From: H111-94 sp034436045
GTDB lineage: Bacteria > Chloroflexota > Ktedonobacteria > Ktedonobacterales > Ktedonobacteraceae
DNA length: 6,494 nt
Reading direction: 5' to 3'
Assembly (NCBI GenBank): GCA_034436045.1
Contig: DAOTVZ010000189.1
Coordinates: forward strand, 1 to 6,494
Shown: one piece after another, positions 1-5,372 of the stretch
How positions within the stretch are numbered: the first letter of the stretch is position 1
Layout: every line of letters starts with the position of its first letter
Translations under genes and position numbers: made by a program
The notes under the pieces: generated by a model
What the model saw: the letters and a program-made list of their open reading frames with translations, nothing else
Databases searched by the model: none
Told to the model about the DNA's origin: nothing

Positions 1-259
1 ACACTGGTGCTCGTCCCGCTCGCATCTTTTTCAAAGACTCATTCGATGTGATTAGGAGCAGCGTCACATAGCATGTATGCTACTATTCTTGTGGTATTTT
101 CTTTTCTTCTGAGCGGGTAGTAGCAAGCTCTTTCATAACTATTTTTATTGCTTCTGTTGTCCAAATGTTTTAACTGAGAAACTGTCATGCTTGTATTAAG
201 ATTCAATAAAAATTTATGCTCTTCTTTTAAAAAGATATAGTAATTTTGGTATTCAGCAC

Positions 260-287
260 TTGAAACATCTAATTTTTGTGTTACAAT
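260..287 (+). promoter_or_regulatory. Sigma70-like promoter of the HTH-TPR gene
   Basis: TTGAAA at 260-265 and TACAAT at 282-287 are separated by 16 bases, and TG stands one base before the -10, making it an extended -10 (TGtTACAAT). Transcription would start near 294, giving an untranslated leader of about 100 bases before the ATG at 395. The match is read by eye; no start site has been mapped. Confidence 0.55.
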
Positions 288-319
288 AGAATTATGTTAC
301 CTGATTACAGGATGTAACA
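279..319 (+). promoter_or_regulatory. TGTTAC half-site cluster, candidate operator
   Basis: TGTTAC occurs at 279-284 and again at 295-300, and its reverse complement GTAACA at 314-319. The first copy overlaps the -10 element, and the second sits at the predicted start of transcription. The second and third form an inverted repeat (13-base spacer) whose stem can be lengthened by CTG 301-303 pairing with CAG 308-310. This arrangement fits a repressor site, possibly for the adjacent HTH-TPR protein, but no binding partner is known. Confidence 0.35.
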
Positions 320-334
320 GGTTAGCGTGCCTGT
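317..334 (+). repeat. Small inverted repeat ACAGG/CCTGT in the leader
   Basis: ACAGG (317-321) and CCTGT (330-334) can pair with an 8-base loop. The left arm shares bases with the right arm of the TGTTAC/GTAACA hairpin (295-319), so the two RNA hairpins would exclude one another. No T-run follows, so it is not a terminator by itself. Confidence 0.3.
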
Positions 335-394
335 AAAGGTACAATTTTTTCCTGTGTGAACATGGCAGTCTCAAAAATGGAGGAATCAGAAGGA

Positions 395-1519
395 ATGAGA
401 ACTGAAAGAACCAAACGTCGCCCCTCGGTGGTAGGGTTGATCCTAAAAGAGCATAGGAAGCAACACGGCCTGACACAGGAACAGGCAGCGCATTATCTTG
501 GCATCGAGCCGCGAACGCTGCGCATGTATGAGAATGGCGAGCGCTCCATTGAGAATGTGCGAGAGTTGCGGCGCATCGCTACGCTGCTCGGCATCGATCC
601 CCAGCGTTTCGGCCTCGCAACCGTCACTATCGACAGTTGCACACCGGAGCAGATCGATGAAGTGGTTGCTAATACCTGGGGCTTCCTGGGGCAATCGCGC
701 TTCTCTGAGGCACGCAGTATCATCAGTACCCTTTTGCAAGATATGGACTACTATCCTTTCGAGGATACAGAGCTACTTCGTTCTCTGGCCAGGGCACATC
801 ATGTTGCTGGGCACGTTACCGCTCTGACCTGTCGAACAACGGAAGTAGCGCAGGCCATTCGCCATTTCCAGCGTATGGAAGATATCGCGCGCTATATTAA
901 GGACGATACCCTCCTGAATATCGCCCTGACATACCATGGCGACATGGAACGCCGACGCGGCAGCATGCAAAAAGCAGTAACCTATCTTGAGGCCGCGCGT
1001 GATACTACCCCCCAGGCCAACCAGGCGGCGCGTGGTGACGCCGCACAACTGCTTGGACGTATTTATTTACGAATGAATAATCGCGACGGGTTTGAACGCT
1101 CGTTAGGTCTGGCCGAAGAGATAGCCGCCGCCCTCAACCTGATCGGTGACAAGATTATGGGTGCCTTCAATCTGGGCACCGTCTATGAAGAATATGCTCG
1201 TGGCTGGATGACCCTCGGCCAGCATCAGAAGGCCATGTACTACATCGAGAAAGCTAAAAATGCCCTGCCAAACTCGAAACGCTGGGAATTGGTACTCGAA
1301 GCAACGAAAGCGGAAACGCTGGTGCGTGGGGATGATCTGCATGAAGGTATCAAACTGGCTGTTTCCGTAGCCCAGTGTGCGCGCACTCTTGGCCATAACC
1401 GTCTGCTTGAACGCATCTATCGCCTTCACAACTACCTGGATCGTAAGGTTTTTGAAATTGGGCAAGCCAACATGCTACTGCGTGAGGCGCTTATCGGGCC
1501 GTTTGAAGCGCAGTGCTGA
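395..1519 (+). CDS. HTH (Cro/C1-type) transcriptional regulator with TPR-like repeats
   Basis: This is probably a DNA-binding regulator of 374 residues, acting in the cytoplasm. Residues about 14-68 form a Cro/C1-type helix-turn-helix (GLTQEQAAHYLGIEPRTLRM, then a second helical part ending LLGIDPQRF). Residues about 95-365 are all-helical with TPR-like units, the clearest at about 172-203 and 257-290 (FNLGTVYEEYARG...GQHQKAMYYIEKA). In this architecture the TPR part usually senses a peptide or protein partner. The frame is open from GTG 356, with ATG at 362 and 377. I chose ATG 395 because GGAGG lies at 379-383, 11 bases upstream, while the earlier starts lack a ribosome binding site. It has its own promoter and converges on prmA, so it is likely monocistronic. 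No target or ligand can be read from the sequence. Confidence 0.85.
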   Translation: MRTERTKRRPSVVGLILKEHRKQHGLTQEQAAHYLGIEPRTLRMYENGERSIENVRELRRIATLLGIDPQRFGLATVTIDSCTPEQIDEVVANTWGFLGQSRFSEARSIISTLLQDMDYYPFEDTELLRSLARAHHVAGHVTALTCRTTEVAQAIRHFQRMEDIARYIKDDTLLNIALTYHGDMERRRGSMQKAVTYLEAARDTTPQANQAARGDAAQLLGRIYLRMNNRDGFERSLGLAEEIAAALNLIGDKIMGAFNLGTVYEEYARGWMTLGQHQKAMYYIEKAKNALPNSKRWELVLEATKAETLVRGDDLHEGIKLAVSVAQCARTLGHNRLLERIYRLHNYLDRKVFEIGQANMLLREALIGPFEAQC

Positions 1520-1533
1520 AAAGAAAGCTCTGA

Positions 1534-1589
1534 CTGGCAGACGCCGCAATATCCAATCGCCTCGCATGTACCTTTCTTGCATCTGCCAG
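1534..1589. repeat. Long-loop inverted repeat between convergent genes
   Basis: CTGGCAGA (1534-1541) and TCTGCCAG (1582-1589) are perfect 8-base inverted arms separated by 40 bases, and looser complementarity continues outside them (AGCTCTGA against CTCAAAGAGT). It lies exactly between the stop codons of the HTH-TPR gene and prmA, so a role in stopping transcription from both sides is plausible. The long loop and the absence of a T-run make it unlike a standard intrinsic terminator. Confidence 0.35.
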
Positions 1590-1611
1590 CTCAAAGAGTT
1601 GCAACAGGTGG

Positions 1612-2535
1612 CTAGCCCTGCTTATGGCGATATACCAGGGCCAGCCAGTCCTCGATCATCATCTGCTCGACCAGTTCCAGTCCAGCGGCCAGTAAGGGTT
1701 GCTCTGCATCGGTACGACGCGCCTCGATGATCCCGCTGACTATGAGCAAACCATCAGGAGCCAGTACTTGCGCCAGTTGCGGAGCAATCGAGCCAATGAT
1801 ATGCGCAATAATGTTGGCAACCACGAGATCATACTGACCCGCCATACGTACCGCTTTAGCCTCATCCAATACGCCTGACACGACCTGAATCTGCTTGCTC
1901 AGGCCGTTCATCTCTACGTTGGCACGCGCGCTTTCTACCGCTACGCTGCTATTATCAATGGCATAGACCGACGTGGCACCGAGTTTGGCGGCGGCAAGCG
2001 CCAGGATGCCGGAGCCAGTACCAACATCCAGCACACGCATCCCTCTCTGCACATACTTCTCAAGCAGTTCCAGGCACATGCGCGTGGTGGGATGCAGGCC
2101 CGTCCCAAAGGCCATACCGGGATCAAGCGTCAGCACGACCTCCGTGTCCTTTGGCGTATAGTCGCGCCACGAAGGGCGAATGACCAGGCGTTGCCCGATA
2201 TGCGTGACATAGTAGTATTCTTTCCAGGCATTGGCCCAGTCCTCTTCCTTGACCACGCGCTGCTGCAATTCGCCCACAAAATGCTGGCCCAGGCTGGCAA
2301 AGTGCCACAATCCCTCGGAGATACGCTGAATAGTATCCTCCTCCTTGCCATCCATCGGCACATAGGCATGTAAGACAACCGGCTGGTTTGGCAGAATGCG
2401 ATAATCCTGTCCCTCATCAACCAGTTCAAACGGCTCTTCAATCGCTATGCCCTCACAGGTATAACGGCTTAATAACTCGCTGACCGACTCAACCGCATCC
2501 GGGTGAGCCTGCACCGTTAGCTCCAACCACTGCAT
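1612..2535 (-). CDS. prmA: Ribosomal protein L11 methyltransferase PrmA
   Basis: PrmA uses S-adenosylmethionine to methylate amino groups of ribosomal protein L11 in the cytoplasm. The 307-residue product has the usual family length. An N-terminal substrate-recognition domain (about 1-95) is followed by the family linker EEDWANAWKEYY (97-108), the PrmA signature DPGMAFGTGLHPTT (138-151), SAM-binding motif I LDVGTGSG (169-176), an acidic residue after strand 2 (Asp194 in YAIDNSS) and the catalytic-region motif NIIA (241-244). The ATG at 2535 has GAGGAT at 2550-2545, 9 bases upstream. It follows the mutase gene by 39 bases on the same strand with no obvious promoter or terminator between them, so the two are probably cotranscribed. 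No key residue is missing and the gene appears intact. Confidence 0.95.
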   Translation of the reverse strand: MQWLELTVQAHPDAVESVSELLSRYTCEGIAIEEPFELVDEGQDYRILPNQPVVLHAYVPMDGKEEDTIQRISEGLWHFASLGQHFVGELQQRVVKEEDWANAWKEYYYVTHIGQRLVIRPSWRDYTPKDTEVVLTLDPGMAFGTGLHPTTRMCLELLEKYVQRGMRVLDVGTGSGILALAAAKLGATSVYAIDNSSVAVESARANVEMNGLSKQIQVVSGVLDEAKAVRMAGQYDLVVANIIAHIIGSIAPQLAQVLAPDGLLIVSGIIEARRTDAEQPLLAAGLELVEQMMIEDWLALVYRHKQG

Positions 2536-2574
2536 ATTTTTACGATCCTCATTTGAGATTCATCGCGTTCGGGT

Positions 2575-4305
2575 TTAGAACACGGCGGGTTCCATGTACT
2601 CTCCGAAGACTTCGCGGAAGACGCCCATGATCTCGCCGAGCGTGGCATAGGCTTTGACCGCCTCGATAATATAGGGCATCGTGTTCTCGCTACCTTCGGC
2701 GGCGCGTTTGAGATTCTCCAGCGCGCGGCGACAAGCTATCTGGTCGCGCTCGGTGCGCACACGATTGAGGCGCTCAAGATGCACCTTCTGGCCCTCATAG
2801 TCTACGTAGAGCGTTGGTACTTTGATGTCTTCCTCAATCACAAAGTCGTTCACACCGACAATGGTACGCTTGTGCTGATCGATCTCCTGTTGATAGCGAT
2901 AGGCTGACTCGGCGATCTCGCGCTGGAAGAAGCCGTTCTGAATGCAGGCCATTACCCCACCGAGCGACTCGATCCGATTGATATAGTCCATCGCGGCCCT
3001 CTCGGTTTCGTCGGTCAGCGCCTCGACAAAGTAGGAGCCACCCAGCGGGTCAACGGTGTTAACGACGCCGCTCTCGTATGCAATGATCTGCTGCGTGCGC
3101 AGGGCGATCAGCGCGGCACGCTCGGTCGGCAGAGCCAGCGCCTCGTCCAGCGAGTTGGTGTGCAACGAGTTGGTGCCACCGAGGACGGCAGCCAGCGCCT
3201 GAATAGTCGTGCGCACGACGTTGTTATCGGGCTGCTGTGCGGTGAGCGAGACGCCAGCCGTCTGCGCGTGGCAACGCAACAGCCACGAGCGCGGGTCTTT
3301 TGCCCCATAGCGTTCACGCATCAAGCGCGCCCAGATGCGGCGGGCCGCACGGAATTTGGCAATCTCCTCGAAAAAGTCGTTATGCACATCAAAGAAGAAG
3401 GAGAGACGCGGCGCAAAATCATCGATATTCAAGCCGCGTGCCAGCGCAGCTTCGACGTAGGTCAGGCCGTCGGCCAGCGTGAAGGCTAGTTCTTGCACAG
3501 CAGTCGCGCCCGCTTCGCGGATATGATAGCCACTGATACTGACGGTATTCCACTTAGGCATATATTTCGTGCCGAACTCGATGGTATCTACGACCAGGCG
3601 CATCGAAGGTTCAGGCGGGAAGAGAAATTCTTTTTGCGCAATGTATTCCTTGAGAATATCATTTTGCAGTGTGCCACCCAGCGAGGCCCTCGGAAAACCG
3701 CGCTTCTCCGCGTTGACGATATACATGGCCCAGATCGCTGCTGCCGGACTGTTAATGGTCATCGACGTGGTAATTTTATCGAGTGGCAGGTCCGCAAAGA
3801 GTATTTCCATGTCGGCCAGCGAGGAGACGGCCACACCACATTTGCCGAACTCGCCCGCCGCCAGTGGATGGTCGGTATCATAGCCATAGAGGGTCGCCAT
3901 ATCAAAAGCGGTCGAGAGGCCCGTTTGTCCCTGCTTGAGCAGATATTTAAAACGAGCATTGGTATCCTCGGCGGTGCCAAAACCGGCAAACATACGCATC
4001 GTCCAGGGCTTGGCACGGTACATCGTCGGTTGCACGCCGCGCGTATAGGGATATTCACCAGGGAAATTGATGTCACGCTGATAATCGGTGGCACGCATAT
4101 CCTCCGGCGTATACACGCGCTTAATCGGCACGCCCGACGTGGTGATGAGGTTATCACGCTCAGGAATGCGCGCTATTGATTGCTTTACCGTCGTCTCCTC
4201 CCACCGCTGACGCGCGACCGTGAGACGCTCCAGTTCTGCTCTATCAAACAACGTGCCTTGTTCGACAACAGGCTCCTTTGACTCTGTCGATTTCTGCTCA
4301 ATCAT
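2575..4305 (-). CDS. Acyl-CoA mutase large subunit (methylmalonyl-CoA mutase family, isobutyryl-CoA mutase-like)
   Basis: This is the catalytic TIM-barrel subunit of an adenosylcobalamin-dependent acyl-CoA mutase, 576 residues. Family motifs are GEYPYTRGVQPTMY (83-96), PWTMRMFAGFGTAEDTN (100-116), GGTLQNDILKEYIAQKE (210-226), SISGYHIREAG (256-266) and VDPLGGSYFVE (418-428). Gln214 and His261 match catalytic Gln197 and His244 of Propionibacterium methylmalonyl-CoA mutase, with the same 47-residue spacing. The positions equivalent to Tyr89 and Arg207, which bind the methylmalonyl carboxylate, are Phe106 and Gln224 here. That is the pair known from isobutyryl-CoA mutase, so isobutyryl/n-butyryl-CoA interconversion is more likely. 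The C-terminal B12-binding domain (DxHxxG) is absent, so a separate small subunit is required and is not in the window. I chose ATG 4305, with GAGGAG at 4321-4316 and a 10-base gap, over the upstream in-frame GTG 4353. prmA follows in the same unit. Confidence 0.9.
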   Translation of the reverse strand: MIEQKSTESKEPVVEQGTLFDRAELERLTVARQRWEETTVKQSIARIPERDNLITTSGVPIKRVYTPEDMRATDYQRDINFPGEYPYTRGVQPTMYRAKPWTMRMFAGFGTAEDTNARFKYLLKQGQTGLSTAFDMATLYGYDTDHPLAAGEFGKCGVAVSSLADMEILFADLPLDKITTSMTINSPAAAIWAMYIVNAEKRGFPRASLGGTLQNDILKEYIAQKEFLFPPEPSMRLVVDTIEFGTKYMPKWNTVSISGYHIREAGATAVQELAFTLADGLTYVEAALARGLNIDDFAPRLSFFFDVHNDFFEEIAKFRAARRIWARLMRERYGAKDPRSWLLRCHAQTAGVSLTAQQPDNNVVRTTIQALAAVLGGTNSLHTNSLDEALALPTERAALIALRTQQIIAYESGVVNTVDPLGGSYFVEALTDETERAAMDYINRIESLGGVMACIQNGFFQREIAESAYRYQQEIDQHKRTIVGVNDFVIEEDIKVPTLYVDYEGQKVHLERLNRVRTERDQIACRRALENLKRAAEGSENTMPYIIEAVKAYATLGEIMGVFREVFGEYMEPAVF

Positions 4306-4357
4306 AGAGTGTGTTCTCCTCATTATAAGTTGCAAGGCTAGAAGATCAATCACTCAG

Positions 4358-4366
4358 ATTGTATCA
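4358..4366 (-). promoter_or_regulatory. Extended -10 promoter for the mutase-prmA unit
   Basis: On the minus strand the sequence TGaTACAAT gives an extended -10, with no convincing -35. Transcription would begin near 4351 and leave a leader of about 46 bases carrying the GAGGAG ribosome binding site. This also argues against the GTG at 4353 as the start codon. A second TATAAT (4327-4322) with TTGATC 16 bases upstream is a competing -10, but it would place the start of RNA at or past the ribosome binding site. Confidence 0.4.
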
Positions 4367-4394
4367 CAGAGCGTAATATACCGGGCGGAACTGA

Positions 4395-4408
4395 GCATAC
4401 CAGTATGC
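4395..4408. promoter_or_regulatory. Palindrome GCATAC-CA-GTATGC upstream of the mutase promoter
   Basis: The 6-base arms GCATAC (4395-4400) and GTATGC (4403-4408) are perfect around a 2-base centre. The site lies roughly 45-57 bases upstream of the predicted mutase transcription start and just after the stop codon of the small HTH gene. It is the size of a binding site for a dimeric regulator. No T-run is present, so it does not look like a terminator. Confidence 0.35.
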
Positions 4409-4443
4409 AGGATTCGTGAAACCGGGTACACAAGGCTCTTTAT

Positions 4444-4689
4444 CTAGCTCTCCTTCATTTCCTCTATGAGTTCTGACAGATGGACACCCAGCGTATCAGC
4501 TAGCTTTACCAATGTATAGAGAGTAACACCCTGCGTAGAGGGGTCACGGACTAGTCGTTGTAACGTGGTCAAGTCAACATCAGACGCCCGTGAAAGCCTA
4601 TTAAGTGAGAAGCCCTTCTCTTTCGCCAATTCCCTGATACGCAAATAGGTACGCAATGCTCTGTATCCTCTATCCATACTTTTGTCCAC
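4444..4689 (-). CDS. Small Cro/C1-type HTH repressor-like protein
   Basis: The 81-residue product is essentially one Cro/C1 (XRE) DNA-binding domain. Residues about 13-76 show the five-helix pattern, with the recognition region around FSLNRLSRASDVDLTTLQRLVRD (27-49) and the C-terminal helix pair TLYTLVKLADTLGVHLSELIEE (56-77). There is no ligand-binding or peptidase domain. The start is a GTG at 4689 with AGGTG at 4701-4697, 7 bases upstream; an internal ATG at 4677 has no good ribosome binding site. It is transcribed away from the plus-strand series beginning at 4802, and an ATACTA/TAGTAT dyad lies in the shared promoter region, so it is a natural candidate for the local repressor. The mutase gene lies downstream on the same strand but has its own promoter-like signals. 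Confidence 0.85.
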   Translation of the reverse strand: MDKSMDRGYRALRTYLRIRELAKEKGFSLNRLSRASDVDLTTLQRLVRDPSTQGVTLYTLVKLADTLGVHLSELIEEMKES

Positions 4690-4724
4690 ATACTAGCACC
4701 TATATAGCCTGCACGGGAGACAGC

Positions 4725-4754
4725 TTGATTATATATACTAAGTAATGGTAGTAT
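4725..4754 (+). promoter_or_regulatory. Predicted promoter of the plus-strand module
   Basis: TTGATT (4725-4730) and TAGTAT (4749-4754) are separated by 18 bases, placing the RNA start near 4761 and the micro-ORF ATG at 4802 about 40 bases downstream. The -10 hexamer is also one arm of the ATACTA/TAGTAT dyad. Confidence 0.4.
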
Positions 4755-4757
4755 AAA
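4728..4757 (-). promoter_or_regulatory. Predicted promoter of the small HTH gene
   Basis: On the minus strand TATAAT (4733-4728) is a perfect -10. The best -35 is a weak TTTATA (4757-4752) 18 bases upstream. It overlaps the opposite-strand promoter almost completely. Confidence 0.35.
4734..4755. promoter_or_regulatory. Dyad TATACTA-N8-TAGTATA, candidate operator
   Basis: Perfect 7-base arms at 4734-4740 and 4749-4755 surround an 8-base centre. The dyad covers the spacer and -10 of the plus-strand promoter and the spacer and -35 of the minus-strand promoter. A third half-site, ATACTA, occurs at 4690-4695 between the ribosome binding site and start codon of the small HTH gene. A Cro/C1 dimer bound here would block both directions, which is the usual plan of an autoregulated divergent repressor. 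That the small HTH protein is the binder is inference. Confidence 0.45.
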
Positions 4758-4801
4758 AATATATATTTCTTTGACGCATATCAGAAAAAAGAGGGGTGTC
4801 C

Positions 4802-4849
4802 ATGCGTAACTTAAAGACGATTCTTGATGACCTCTACGACTTGCTCTGA
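4802..4849 (+). CDS. Micro-ORF, 15 residues, possible leader peptide
   Basis: ATG 4802 starts MRNLKTILDDLYDLL and ends at TGA 4847-4849. It has the strongest ribosome binding site in this part of the window (GAGGGG, about 5 bases before the ATG) and is the first possible start after the predicted promoter. The peptide would be a short amphipathic helix. Its stop overlaps another ATG (TGATG, 4849-4851) that opens only a 6-residue frame. It may be a leader peptide, a tiny protein, or the remnant of a longer gene. No family is recognised. Confidence 0.4.
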   Translation: MRNLKTILDDLYDLL

Positions 4850-4902
4850 TGAAAAGAGGGAGTTTGTAAACGAGAGAGCTTCACACCGTAGGAAGGGTGC
4901 AT

Positions 4903-5127
4903 ATGCACGAGCGTAAAAAATCTGAGGTCTCTGGCATGGAAGAACCATTGCAGTGCAAGTATTGCAAAACACGTCACGGCATGTTCTACACGGTGCGATT
5001 CTACACATGGCGGCGTGGCATGATTATCTGCTGCAAAGGTTGTCACGGTTACATCCATCGCAACGCCCGTGAGTGGGAAGTGCTGTCATATCGGTACGTT
5101 CCTCAAACATCAGCCCAAAGATTCTGA
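4903..5127 (+). CDS. Small zinc-ribbon-like protein, unknown function
   Basis: The product is 74 residues and basic. It contains two CxxC knuckles, Cys18-Lys-Tyr-Cys21 and Cys44-Lys-Gly-Cys47, 22 residues apart, with an extra Cys43 and His48 and His52 close by. That is the geometry of a four-cysteine zinc ribbon. The region between them (FYTVRFYTWRRGMIICC) looks like a beta hairpin. ATG 4903 is chosen because AGGAAGGG ends about 5 bases upstream. GTG 4897 overlaps that site, and ATG 4936 (MEEPLQC), behind a weaker AGGT, remains possible and would still keep both knuckles. Such proteins may bind nucleic acid or act as a structural partner, but no specific family is recognised. It lies in the same direction as the micro-ORF and the downstream membrane protein. 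Confidence 0.65.
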   Translation: MHERKKSEVSGMEEPLQCKYCKTRHGMFYTVRFYTWRRGMIICCKGCHGYIHRNAREWEVLSYRYVPQTSAQRF

Positions 5128-5248
5128 CGTTTCCTCATGGATATCTGGCAGAGAACATTGATCGATACCGGATGGCTAGAGGATCAGCCTTGATGAGCCA
5201 GCGTGATTTCCCGGCAAGGTTCATAGTACCTCCTGGGTAATAGCCAGT

Positions 5249-5265
5249 AAAAACTAGCAGTTTTT
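5249..5265 (+). terminator. AAAAACT-AGC-AGTTTTT hairpin, weak terminator candidate
   Basis: Perfect 7-base arms (5249-5255 and 5259-5265) surround a 3-base loop. The stem is A/T-rich and ends in five T, so it resembles a small terminator with the T-run inside the 3' arm. Low stem GC makes strong termination unlikely; it may only attenuate transcription into the downstream gene. Confidence 0.3.
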
Positions 5266-5289
5266 GCAGAGTGCATGTATACCTTTTTT

Positions 5290-5324
5290 AGGTCTGCATT
5301 GTTCATGGGGACGAGCGCAGATCT
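5290..5324 (+). repeat. Inverted repeat AGGTCTGC / GCAGATCT
   Basis: AGGTCTGC (5290-5297) can pair with GCAGATCT (5317-5324) with one G-U wobble and a 19-base loop. It lies about 50 bases before the membrane-protein start. It could be an RNA structure in the leader or chance; nothing else supports a function. Confidence 0.2.
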
Positions 5325-5372
5325 TTGAAACATGCCAATGTGCTTAATAGCTACTACAAGGGGTGCTAAGAG

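Larger units (their letters stand above)
1..394. other. AT-rich intergenic leader
   Basis: No gene can be supported here. A plus-strand reading frame is open from base 3 to a TAG at 69-71 and could be the last 22 codons of an upstream gene, but it is too short to judge. The rest is AT-rich with stops in all frames. The right end, from about 260, holds a promoter and overlapping inverted repeats that belong to the HTH-TPR gene and are listed separately. Confidence 0.6.
5128..5372. other. Intergenic region with short frames and hairpins
   Basis: Between the zinc-ribbon gene and the membrane-protein gene there is no ordinary gene. Two short frames overlap at TGATG: 5137-5193 (18 residues, MDIWQRTLIDTGWLEDQP) and 5193-5240 (15 residues, MSQRDFPARFIVPPG). 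Neither has a convincing ribosome binding site. Two possible hairpins follow and are listed separately. No promoter is convincing, so whether the membrane-protein gene is expressed from its own promoter or by read-through is open. Confidence 0.5.

Noticed and set aside
3..71. Open plus-strand frame at the left edge that could be the end of an upstream gene
   Set aside because: Only 22 codons to the TAG are visible, the other plus frames are nearly as open, and no family motif is present.
3493..4179. 228-codon plus-strand open frame inside the mutase gene
   Set aside because: It is antisense to a gene with clear family motifs throughout, and its translation is rich in Arg and His with no recognisable domain; it is a shadow.
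4811..5058. Minus-strand frames with several cysteines opposite the zinc-ribbon gene
   Set aside because: The cysteines arise from the complement of the plus-strand gene. The plus strand has the better ribosome binding site and a regular pair of CxxC motifs.
8..5315. GCTCGTCCC near base 8 and its reverse complement GGGACGAGC near 5307-5315 as ends of a mobile element
   Set aside because: Only nine bases match, flanking sequence does not continue the match convincingly, there is no transposase or integrase between them, and housekeeping genes lie inside.
5325..5353. TTGAAA as a -35 for a separate promoter of the membrane-protein gene
   Set aside because: At a 17-base spacing the -10 would be TAGCTA, a poor match, and other spacings are no better.
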